From an uncultured Bacteroidales bacterium (GTDB lineage Bacteria > Bacteroidota > Bacteroidia > Bacteroidales > Muribaculaceae), in contig URNY01000018.1 in assembly GCA_900549375.1 (NCBI GenBank), forward strand, positions 1-25,435: 25,435 nucleotides of DNA, written 5' to 3'. Position 1 is the first letter of the stretch. Each line of letters begins with the position of its first letter. The translations under genes were made by a program, and so were the position numbers. The notes under the pieces were generated by a model that saw nothing but the letters and a program-made list of their open reading frames with translations, did not search any database and had not been told where the DNA came from. Shown here piece by piece: positions 1-6,966 of the stretch.

Positions 1-626
1 AGATAACACTATACTCTTGATATCCTCCCCACCCACCGGGAAAATCCGCTGATCCCAAATTTTTCCTTCCTCCCGGGGGAGGAACCTAAATTTCGCAAAG
101 CCGTATAAGGTTCCGGCTCGTATCCCGACTGTGGCGGCTCTCCGCCCTGTCGGAATTATGGATAGATTTTAAAGCGAGGCGCTGTGTTCGTTTTTACCTA
201 TAGGCCGTTGTCAGGGGAGGGAAATTGAAATAGTGTGCAGGTTTTTAAACTTTCTCTTCTCCAGGCGGTCAATATATAAACGTCTGCTTTAAATGCCAAT
301 GGCTATTTCCGTTGATTGATAGCGGTTTGTCGATATGAAGACACCTCGTTTCAATCTGAATTTCGGAAATATAGTTGCGCAAAATTAACAAGCGGTTTGA
401 AAATGTAGGTTAAATTTAAGTTAAAAAATATTTAAAAATATTAATAATCCATCTGCAAACGTTTTAAAAACAAAAAAATTAACATTTCGATTATCAACAT
501 TATGTTTTCAAACCGATAATCTTGAATTGTGTCTTAAAAAACCGAAAATATGGATAAAGCGGTTAGCGGTGCAATAACGTGCCTGCCCACAAAAGATTAC
601 AGAATACAATATAAAAATAACAGACT
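1..626. other. Non-coding stretch, structured left part and AT-rich right part
   Basis: I see no convincing gene in these 626 bases. The left part has mixed composition and contains inverted repeats: TTCCTCCC (67-74) with GGGAGGAA (77-84), GGAACC (81-86) with GGTTCC (109-114), and a two-part stem made of CCGAC (125-129) with GTCGG (149-153) and GGCGG (133-137) with CCGCC (142-146). The first two overlap and cannot form together. From about 380 to 600 the sequence is very rich in A and T and must hold the promoter of the following plus-strand gene, but I found no clean -33/-7 pair. A minus-strand TAATTTTG lies at 380-387 and could drive leftward transcription of the structured part. Whether this is a leader of a gene left of the window, a small RNA or something else is open. 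Confidence 0.6.
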
Positions 627-986
627 ATGAAAAGAGTTTTATTTCTTTTTGCAATGATTGCGGCTTTCTTTTGTTCCGCAACAGCGGCCGAAACTCCGGC
701 GAACTTTCCCGGCGGAGAGAAGGCTCAGAAAGAGTTTATACAGAAGAATGTGAAATATCCTTCCGTGGCGGCAGAAATGGGTATAGAGGGTGTCGTAACG
801 ATCGTTTTCAAAGTGAAAAGCGACGGCACTATATCGGATGCCAAAGTGAAACGTCCGGTGGATCCCGATCTCGAGGCCGAGGCTTTGCGGGTTGTGAAGA
901 TGATGCCGAAGTGGGTGCCCGCGCAGGTGGATGGCAAGGCTGTGGATTCCGAAGCGCAGGTTTCGTTCCCTTTCAAGCTGAAATAA
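627..986 (+). CDS. Secreted stand-alone TonB C-terminal domain protein
   Basis: This 119-residue protein has an N-terminal signal peptide (residues 1-20, charged KR then a hydrophobic run ending in SATAA) followed directly by a TonB C-terminal-type domain. The domain shows the family pattern: a start like FPGGEKAQKEFIQKNVKYP, then GIEGVVTIVFKVKSDGTISD, a conserved Val-Lys-Arg segment, and the WVPAQVDGKAV region that precedes the last strand. Full TonB proteins carry a transmembrane anchor and a proline-rich spacer to link ExbB/ExbD to outer membrane receptors. Both are absent here, so this is not an ordinary energy transducer and more likely a periplasmic binding module. It stands alone, convergent with the Sel1 gene at 1040. 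Domain assignment is good; function is unknown. Confidence 0.85.
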   Translation: MKRVLFLFAMIAAFFCSATAAETPANFPGGEKAQKEFIQKNVKYPSVAAEMGIEGVVTIVFKVKSDGTISDAKVKRPVDPDLEAEALRVVKMMPKWVPAQVDGKAVDSEAQVSFPFKLK

Positions 987-1012
987 CAAAGGAAATCAGG
1001 AAATCGGGATTT

Positions 1013-1045
1013 ATCATGATTAATCAGGGAGAATCATGATTAATC
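1013..1045. repeat. 13-bp direct repeat forming a hairpin between convergent genes
   Basis: The 13-mer ATCATGATTAATC occurs at 1013-1025 and again at 1033-1045. Because each copy contains the palindrome ATCATGAT, the pair can also fold: ATCATGATT (1013-1021) is complementary over 9 bases to AATCATGAT (1032-1040), with a 10-base loop. It lies in the gap between the TonB-domain gene and the Sel1 gene, and its second copy overlaps the Sel1 stop codon. The stem is AT-rich with no T-tract, so it is a poor intrinsic terminator. A two-site binding sequence is another possibility. Confidence 0.6.
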
Positions 1046-1678
1046 CAATAGCGGCCCGGGGGTAATCGCCTCGGGCTTTAAGATATCGGGGAAAATTTCG
1101 AGAGTTTCCCTGATTATGCGCTGTGAGAGGGTGTCGCCGAGTTCGGCGGCGCGGTTGTAATAGAGAATCGATTTTCGGAAATTATAATTCAGACAGTGGC
1201 CGTGCGAGTAAGCATCGGCCACTTTTTTTAGCATCGGAGCGCAGGCGGAGTCGCCCGGCTCGGTTTCGAAATAGTCGGCAAGCTCGCGCAGCGCGGAGCA
1301 TGAGCGGCGCGAAGCGGCATAGTCGAGCAGTTTGAGAGCCGCGGCAGTGTCGGGGGGCAGGCAGTCAGCGCCTGTGAGCATCAGGTGTCCGAGGTTTGCC
1401 GATGCTTTCGCGTCCCCCTTGGCGGCGGCTTCGCGCAGAAAGAGGAGAGCGGAATCGCGGTCGAGGCGCGTGCCCTTACCCTGCCAATAGAGAAAGCCGA
1501 GGAAATTCATGGCCCTTGTCGAGCCTCCGGCCGCCGAATCGCGCAGCGCGGCAATCGCCGGCGCTTCACCCACAGCGGCCCTGTCCTCCACCTCGCGCAT
1601 CGGCGTTCCCGGCAGCAGCGTCGCCCCCGAAATCACCCCCGCGCAGAGCAAAATCCAGCCCCATACGAGACATCTCAT
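1040..1678 (-). CDS. Secreted Sel1-repeat protein
   Basis: The protein has a signal peptide (MRCLVWGWILLCAGVISGA) followed by Sel1-like repeats, the TPR-related helical pairs. The clearest repeat covers AMNFLGFLYWQGKGTRLDRD, then SALLFLREAAAKGDAKASANLGHL, with further degenerate repeats near LKLLDYAASRRSCSALREL and ILYYNRAAELGDTLSQ. Such proteins usually act as interaction scaffolds in the periplasm; the partner here cannot be seen. I chose the ATG at 1676-1678 because it starts a clean signal peptide and has a purine-rich GAGGGG upstream. An in-frame ATG at 1691-1693 would add MRGEN. It lies downstream of porX on the same strand but is separated from it by a repeat array. Confidence 0.8.
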   Translation of the reverse strand: MRCLVWGWILLCAGVISGATLLPGTPMREVEDRAAVGEAPAIAALRDSAAGGSTRAMNFLGFLYWQGKGTRLDRDSALLFLREAAAKGDAKASANLGHLMLTGADCLPPDTAAALKLLDYAASRRSCSALRELADYFETEPGDSACAPMLKKVADAYSHGHCLNYNFRKSILYYNRAAELGDTLSQRIIRETLEIFPDILKPEAITPGPLLD

Positions 1679-1760
1679 ATTTTCCCCTCTCATCTTTTTA
1701 AATTCTAATCAGATTCGGTGTCCGCCGGTCGCGTGAGCGAACTTTAGTTCGCCTCTAATA

Positions 1761-1805
1761 ATTCAACATTCCAAATTCAACATTCAACATTCAACATTCC
1801 AAATT
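1761..1805 (-). repeat. Heptamer array R1 (AATKTTG type) starting in the porX stop codon
   Basis: Read on the minus strand, six consecutive 7-base units run from 1805 down to 1764: AATTTGG, three times AATGTTG, AATTTGG and AATGTTG, then a partial AAT. The first two bases of the first unit are the AA of the porX TAA stop codon (1804-1806). The array fills most of the gap between porX and the Sel1 gene. Four related arrays lie elsewhere in the window, each at a gene border. Confidence 0.9.
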
Positions 1806-3342
1806 AGCCCTTGGGGCTCAGCGTCACCAACGGCACGAGCATCTCCTGGAGCGAGATGCCGCCATGCTGGAAGGTGCCGTTGTAATACTGCACGTAATAG
1901 TTGTAATTGTTGGGATAGGAGAAGAAATCCTCGTTGCAGGCATAGATGAAAGTGCTGGAAAGATTGGGCGAGGGGAGGCCGAAACGGCGCGGGTCGTGCA
2001 TCTCATAAACCTGCCGGGCGTTATAGCTGAGATTCTTTCCCACCTTATACCGCAGGTTGGTGTTGGTGTTTTTGTCGCCCACCACCTTCACCGGGTTGTC
2101 CACGCGGATAGTGCCATGGTCGGTGGTCAGTATCACATGATATCCAGCCTCGGCGAGACGGCGGAATATTTCTATTGCCGACGAATGGCGGAACCAGGTC
2201 TCGGTGAGCGAGCGGTAGGCGGCATCGCTGCCGGCGAGCTCGCGTATCATCTTCGACTCTGTTCGGGCATGCGACAGCATGTCGATGAAGTTGAGCACCA
2301 CCACCTGCAGCGGGAGATCGCGCGAGGCCGAGAATTCGCGGAGAAATTTCTCGCCGGCGGAAGAGTCGTTCAGCTTCGAATAGCGGAAACGCTCTATGCG
2401 GCGGAAACGGTCGAGCTGGGTCTGTATAAGCTCAGCCTCGTGGATGTTGAGTCCCTCGTCCTCATCCTCCTCCACCCAGTATTGGGGATACATCGTGGCG
2501 ATCTGCAGGGGCATGAGTCCTGCGAAGATGGCGTTTCGGGCATATTGCGTGGAGGTGGGGAGGATGGTGGTGTAAAGGTCCTCCGAGATATTGAAGAAAT
2601 CCGACACAAGCGGGAGCAAGGTCTTCCACTGGTCGAGTCGGAAATTATCAATAAGGAAGAAACAGACCTTCTCCCCGCGGTCGAGCAGGGGGAAGACGCG
2701 GCGCCGGAACACCTCATGGCTCATCAGCGGATGGTTGTCGCCCGTGATCCACTTCTCATAGTTGCGTTTCACGAACTTGCAAAAGTTGGAATTGGCATCC
2801 CGCTTCTGCATAAGCAGCATCTCGGCCATCGAGTTGTCGGTTTCGGCGAGTTTCATCTCCCAGCGGACAAGTTCGTGGTAGACCTCCATCCATTCTTCGA
2901 TGCTTCCGGCAGAATTTATAATCGAGGATAGCCGCATGAAATCCTGCTGATATTCGGAGGAAGCCTGTTCGGCCACAATCTCGCGGCTGTGCAGGTTCTT
3001 CTTTATGGAAAGCAGAATCTGGTTGGGGTTCACCGGTTTTATGAGGTAGTCGGCAATCTGGTTGCCGATGGCCTGGTCCATGATGTTCTCCTCCTCGCTT
3101 TTGGTGATCATGATCACCGGTATGTCGGGATGCGCCCGGTTGATGAGGGTGAGAGTCTCGAGGCCGGTCAGGCCGGGCATGTTCTCGTCGAGCAGGATGA
3201 GGGAGAAGAGATCCTGCTCGAGCGCGTCGAGCGCGTCGCGGCCATTGGAGACGGTGGTCACTTCATAGCCTTTGGCTTTGAGGAAGAGGATATGTGGTTT
3301 CAGAAGGTCGATCTCATCGTCGGCCCAGAGGATTCTATCCAT
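1804..3342 (-). CDS. porX: PorX-type response regulator with PglZ domain
   Basis: This 512-residue protein has a receiver domain at about residues 1-120, with the acidic pair ADDE near residues 7-10, the phosphoacceptor Asp52 in LLDENMPG, Thr80-Lys81, and Lys102 in YLIKPVNP. The rest is a PglZ domain of the alkaline phosphatase superfamily, with the motifs DNFRLDQW, PTSTQYARNA (likely catalytic Thr), TTDHG and HGG that fit metal binding. It lacks a DNA-binding domain. In Porphyromonas gingivalis PorX regulates type IX secretion together with PorY and SigP, and the PglZ part is reported to be a zinc-dependent phosphodiesterase. Length matches the family (about 515). It follows the SprE-like gene by 38 bases on the same strand, so co-transcription is likely. 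Genes of this type also occur in Bacteroidales without type IX secretion, so the process controlled here is uncertain. Confidence 0.93.
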   Translation of the reverse strand: MDRILWADDEIDLLKPHILFLKAKGYEVTTVSNGRDALDALEQDLFSLILLDENMPGLTGLETLTLINRAHPDIPVIMITKSEEENIMDQAIGNQIADYLIKPVNPNQILLSIKKNLHSREIVAEQASSEYQQDFMRLSSIINSAGSIEEWMEVYHELVRWEMKLAETDNSMAEMLLMQKRDANSNFCKFVKRNYEKWITGDNHPLMSHEVFRRRVFPLLDRGEKVCFFLIDNFRLDQWKTLLPLVSDFFNISEDLYTTILPTSTQYARNAIFAGLMPLQIATMYPQYWVEEDEDEGLNIHEAELIQTQLDRFRRIERFRYSKLNDSSAGEKFLREFSASRDLPLQVVVLNFIDMLSHARTESKMIRELAGSDAAYRSLTETWFRHSSAIEIFRRLAEAGYHVILTTDHGTIRVDNPVKVVGDKNTNTNLRYKVGKNLSYNARQVYEMHDPRRFGLPSPNLSSTFIYACNEDFFSYPNNYNYYVQYYNGTFQHGGISLQEMLVPLVTLSPKG

Positions 3343-3380
3343 GCTTTTCGGGATTTGCGGGGTTAAATTTTCTTAGCTAC

Positions 3381-6218
3381 TTAGCTTATTCCTGGGCTTT
3401 CCGGGGGTTGGGGCTCGGGGAGGCCATCGGGGGGTTCGGTGTTCTCCTGGAAGCGGAAGTATTCCTCAAAAGAACGGCCTTCGCGCAAAAGAAGTTCAAA
3501 GTTGGGTTTGCTGATCATCACGGGGCGAACGCCTTCGGGAAGTTCGAAGCCGTTGGCGCTCATCACAGAGCGGTAGTGTTCCAGCTCGCGCATGTTTTTG
3601 AAGCCTTTCACCACGAGGAGTCCCACTTCGCCGAAGTTCATCGGTTCGAGGTCGAAGTCTTTCACCACGAAGGAGGAGAAATTGAATCGCGCAACATCAT
3701 AGAGCAAAGCGTTGGCGTTGACGGAATCCGCGGGGAAAGCGAGCACGAGATATTGCGGCGACTCGGGGTCGCGTTCGAAGTTGGCGGGCATTCCGTCGGC
3801 AGCGATGGCTGTGGAGTCGTTGGAGAGACCCACGCTCCATATCATTCCGCGGGAGTTGCTGAGTCCGGCATGCGGCACGCGCCCCGCCTTGAGCCCGCGC
3901 ATGATGCTTCCGGCCATAGGCGTCATGTCGGTTTCGGGCCAACGTTCGAGAAGCGTTTCGAGGCGTTCGCGGAACTTGGAGTTGTCGTTTTCCGTGAGAT
4001 ATGACAGAGCGTCGATAAAGACGAATTTGGGCAATATGTCGGAAAGTGGGAAATCCTCCTCCATCTTCGCCGTGAGGGAGTGCACTTCCGAATTGCGGTT
4101 GTCGAGATATGCGCCGTAGGCCTTCTCATACATCTCCTCCTGCACGAGGTTCATTCGGCGGAGGTTTTCGAAATAGTTCGGGTCGCGCATGGCCTGACCG
4201 TAAGGAGAGTCGGGGAAGTCGGCGAGAATCTTGGCGCGCCAGCGTTCCGTCTCGGCCGTGTCGCCCGAGCGGACGGCCATCAGATAAAGGTTGTAGTAGA
4301 CGTCGAGGCGGTAGACATTGTCGGGATAACGCTCTTCGAGGCGCAGGAACTCCTTTCGGGCGGCGGGGAAATCCTCGAGCTTGTCCTTCAGGATAAGTCC
4401 CATATTGTAGAGGCCCTCCTGGATAATATCGTTGGAGGTCTGTTTCTGCTCCTCGGTGTTGGGAATCTGCGAGAGATAATATTCGATGTTGTGGGGGTCG
4501 GAGCTGTCGTTCTCTTTCGCTTTCTTATCGCCATCCTTATTGTCGGAGTTTTCCCCGGAACCGTTATCGCCCGGTCCATTCCCATTCTCTCCTTCTCCTC
4601 CGGATTCATTGCCGCCATTCTCCGCAGTGGTTTCCGGTTCGTCGGCGATGGAATAGGAGGACTTGTTGCGGCGGCGCCAGTCATCCTCGAGGCGGCGCGC
4701 ACCCCAGCGGCGCTGGAATTCGGTCTTACCCTGGGCTTTGGTGGCGGCGTTATAGAAATACCATGATTTGTCGGCGTTGGCGGTGAATCCCATCTGCGGG
4801 GCGTCATTGCGCTTGATGCCTTCGAGGGTCTCACCCTCATGTTCGGCAAGGTATTCCTCGCGCTTTGCATCCTCGGCCTCCTTCTTCTCGCGGGCCTTCA
4901 GCTCGTCGACGAGCCGCTGGGCCACCGCCTTCTGCTCCTCGGGAGTCATGGCCGCAAGTCGCAGGAGAGAATCCTGAAGCTGGACGTTGCCGGCATAGAG
5001 CGCCAGTTCGTCGAGCACATCGCTGCGGCGGCGCAGGTTCTTATAGTCGGGATAGGATTCGGGAAGCTGTGGGATAGCCTCGGCATAGCAAGGCTGCGCC
5101 TTGACATAGTCGCCTTTGGCAAACCAGATGTTTCCGAGGGCGAGTTGCGCCAGGGCGCGGTCGATGCCGTTGCGTGTTGATTTCTCCACGGCGAGGGAAT
5201 AGTTCTCGGCAGCTTTCACCGAATCGCCGGCCGAGAGATAGAGATTGCCGATGGCGTAATATATCTGGTCGGCAAACTCATTGTTGCGGGCAAATCGGGT
5301 CATTGCTTTCAGTGCCCTTACCTCCTTGGAGATGTTCTTGCCTGTGAAGACCTCGCTCTGCTTGATGCGGGCGTTGAATTTTGCGCGGTAGGATATGCCC
5401 TGACCTTTGCCGGCGTTGCGGAAGGCCGCGTATGCCTGTTTCTTTTCGCCGAGATGGGCGTAGACCTGTCCCAAAAGGAACCAGAGGCGGTTTTTCTGTG
5501 TGCCTTTGGCGCGGCGGGCGGCATCGGTGAGGAAAGGCACCGCCTCGCAGTAGCGGTCGGAGCGTATCAGCAGGTCGGCCTTGGCGAGATTGTAGAGATC
5601 GCGAAGGGCCGAGGTGGTGAGGTCTTTCTCCTTCACGAGGTGTAGGGCGTTTTCCGCCTCATAGTTCCAGTCGAGGGCGCAATAGCTCAGAGCCATCCAT
5701 ATCCGGGCCTCCGTCACTACATTCGGGAGCCACGGGAAATGGCGGGAGATATACATGAAAGTGGAGGCCGCGCCGGGGAAGTCGCCGTTGTAATATTGTC
5801 CCTTGGCCATGGTGAGCCATGCGTTGTGCAGGAAGGGGTTGAATTCCGAGCGGGCGCGGAAAGCCTTCTCCTTGGCGGATGCCGACCGCTTGGCCGGTTT
5901 CTTCTTGATGGAATGGAGCTGGATTGCCTTCTGCATCTTCTCGATGGTGCGCTTGAAGTCGCCCGCAGGCTGGGGCATCTTGGCGTCGGCGCGGGCCTCG
6001 GCGGGATGGGTGAGCACACGGCGGGAATAGTCGTCCTCATAGTTGCGCTCCATCTCCGCGAGCTGTTCGTTGTAATGCTCCTTGCCGTTGAAATATACGT
6101 TGTAGCGGGTGGTGAAGGCCTGCCAGTTGCGCGACATGGCGGTGTTCTTCTTCGTGCCGCAGGAGCCGAAGAAGAGCAATGACAATATAAGTAAAGGTAT
6201 GACGCGCGAAAGTCTCAC
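3381..6218 (-). CDS. SprE/PorW-like TPR lipoprotein
   Basis: This 945-residue protein has a lipoprotein signal peptide with the lipobox LFFGSC (lipidated Cys20). Residues around 30-70 (FTTRYNVYFNGKEHYNEQL) match the start of SprE/PorW proteins, which in Flavobacterium and Porphyromonas are periplasmic lipoproteins needed for gliding and type IX secretion. Many TPR-like helical pairs follow, for example AKGQYYNGDFPGAASTFMY and LGNIWFAKGDYVKAQPCYAE. A low-complexity Gly/Asn/Glu/Asp linker lies in the middle (encoded near 4490-4640), then more TPR-like repeats and a C-terminal domain. The start is a GTG at 6216-6218: it gives the signal peptide directly, and no in-frame ATG lies between it and residue 28. 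It precedes porX by 38 bases, which supports a shared task. Assignment is by eye; SprE and PorW are the same family. Confidence 0.85.
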   Translation of the reverse strand: MRLSRVIPLLILSLLFFGSCGTKKNTAMSRNWQAFTTRYNVYFNGKEHYNEQLAEMERNYEDDYSRRVLTHPAEARADAKMPQPAGDFKRTIEKMQKAIQLHSIKKKPAKRSASAKEKAFRARSEFNPFLHNAWLTMAKGQYYNGDFPGAASTFMYISRHFPWLPNVVTEARIWMALSYCALDWNYEAENALHLVKEKDLTTSALRDLYNLAKADLLIRSDRYCEAVPFLTDAARRAKGTQKNRLWFLLGQVYAHLGEKKQAYAAFRNAGKGQGISYRAKFNARIKQSEVFTGKNISKEVRALKAMTRFARNNEFADQIYYAIGNLYLSAGDSVKAAENYSLAVEKSTRNGIDRALAQLALGNIWFAKGDYVKAQPCYAEAIPQLPESYPDYKNLRRRSDVLDELALYAGNVQLQDSLLRLAAMTPEEQKAVAQRLVDELKAREKKEAEDAKREEYLAEHEGETLEGIKRNDAPQMGFTANADKSWYFYNAATKAQGKTEFQRRWGARRLEDDWRRRNKSSYSIADEPETTAENGGNESGGEGENGNGPGDNGSGENSDNKDGDKKAKENDSSDPHNIEYYLSQIPNTEEQKQTSNDIIQEGLYNMGLILKDKLEDFPAARKEFLRLEERYPDNVYRLDVYYNLYLMAVRSGDTAETERWRAKILADFPDSPYGQAMRDPNYFENLRRMNLVQEEMYEKAYGAYLDNRNSEVHSLTAKMEEDFPLSDILPKFVFIDALSYLTENDNSKFRERLETLLERWPETDMTPMAGSIMRGLKAGRVPHAGLSNSRGMIWSVGLSNDSTAIAADGMPANFERDPESPQYLVLAFPADSVNANALLYDVARFNFSSFVVKDFDLEPMNFGEVGLLVVKGFKNMRELEHYRSVMSANGFELPEGVRPVMISKPNFELLLREGRSFEEYFRFQENTEPPDGLPEPQPPESPGIS

Positions 6219-6264
6219 ATATAGAGAACGCGAAAAACAAAATTTAATTATGAAAAAGGGATGG

Positions 6265-6474
6265 CTAAGGCACGGGGTCGTAGCCGCTGCCTCCCCAGGG
6301 GTGGCAGCGCAGGATGCGGCGCAGGGCGAGCCACGTACCCTTCAGCACTCCATGCTTGGCGATGGCTTCCACGGCATATTGCGAGCAAGTGGGGGTGAAG
6401 CGGCAGGCGGCCGGGAAATGCGGGGAGATCGCTCCCTGGTAGAATCGTATGAGGAGTATGAGGATGCGTTTCAT
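6265..6474 (-). CDS. yidD: Membrane protein insertion efficiency factor YidD
   Basis: This 69-residue protein carries the YidD hallmarks: an amphipathic N-terminal helix with RFYQGAISP, then CRFTPTCSQYAVEAI and the C-terminal HPWGGSGYDPVP. Family members are typically about 70-85 residues. YidD is thought to aid YidC-dependent insertion of inner membrane proteins. The gene starts 2 bases after the rnpA stop codon, the usual rnpA-yidD pairing, so the two are surely co-transcribed. The next gene downstream is the SprE-like lipoprotein after a 46-base gap. Confidence 0.96.
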   Translation of the reverse strand: MKRILILLIRFYQGAISPHFPAACRFTPTCSQYAVEAIAKHGVLKGTWLALRRILRCHPWGGSGYDPVP

Positions 6475-6476
6475 AG

Positions 6477-6914
6477 TCAGGGTTCGGTTTTGCCGGAATC
6501 GGGAATGAGAGCCGTATGGGCTTTATGGAGCAGGCGGCGCATTTTCGACTCGATGAGGTCGTAGGGAAGCGATTTGTCGCCGAGATAGATAAAAGCCATG
6601 AAGAGCATCCTGCCGCTTTCTTCGACAGCTTCCTTGAGGGGAAGCCGGTTGAGACGGTAGGCCTCGCGGATACGGCGGCGCATCAGCACGCGGTCAACGG
6701 CATGGCGCAGCCTGCGTTTGGGCACGGTGACGAGCATCTGCACATTCCCCACTCGTGGCGGTATGCCGGCGCGGAAGCATTCCTCGGTCTGTTCGCGGTC
6801 GAGACGCATCATGACCATGCGGAGGGGATACTCATAGAGCTTCTCTCCCCGGTCGAAGAGCATGTCGACAAGACGCGAATGCCTCAGCTTTTCATCTTTA
6901 CGCAAAGCATACAT
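6477..6914 (-). CDS. rnpA: Ribonuclease P protein component
   Basis: RnpA binds the catalytic RNase P RNA and helps process the 5' ends of precursor tRNAs. The 145-residue protein shows a basic family signature, RRRIREAYRLNR, which is the RNR motif of the RNase P protein. The reading frame stays open upstream through a heptamer repeat array and beyond, to about 7106, but that extension is low-complexity and out of family. I therefore start at the ATG 6912-6914 (MYALRKDEKLRHSRLVD), which directly abuts the array and has no Shine-Dalgarno sequence. rpmH and dnaA are not adjacent; the upstream neighbour is the polyprenyl synthase gene. Confidence 0.93.
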   Translation of the reverse strand: MYALRKDEKLRHSRLVDMLFDRGEKLYEYPLRMVMMRLDREQTEECFRAGIPPRVGNVQMLVTVPKRRLRHAVDRVLMRRRIREAYRLNRLPLKEAVEESGRMLFMAFIYLGDKSLPYDLIESKMRRLLHKAHTALIPDSGKTEP

Positions 6915-6946
6915 AATTTTGAATGTTGAATTTTGAATGTTGAATG
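6915..6946 (+). repeat. Heptamer array R2 abutting the rnpA start codon
   Basis: On the plus strand four perfect 7-base units follow each other: AATTTTG, AATGTTG, AATTTTG, AATGTTG, then a partial AATG. The array begins on the base next to the rnpA start codon (CAT on plus at 6912-6914), so the rnpA messenger would carry the complementary sequence immediately before its ATG. It lies between the stop codon of the polyprenyl synthase gene and rnpA. Confidence 0.9.
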
Positions 6947-6966
6947 CGATAGAGACGACTGCCGGA

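Noticed and set aside
517..524. TAATCTTG as -7 box for the TonB-domain gene
   Set aside because: One mismatch to the consensus and no -33 element 19-21 bases upstream.
491..557. Two DnaA-box-like nonamers (TTATCAACA at 491-499, TATGGATAA at 549-557) in AT-rich DNA, suggesting oriC
   Set aside because: Each has one mismatch to the consensus, there is no cluster, and dnaA is not near. Such matches are expected by chance in AT-rich sequence.
1864..2931. Long plus-strand open frame (355 codons) opposite porX
   Set aside because: It is a shadow of the porX coding strand: no family likeness, and porX is clear on the other strand. The same applies to the plus-strand frames opposite the SprE-like gene.
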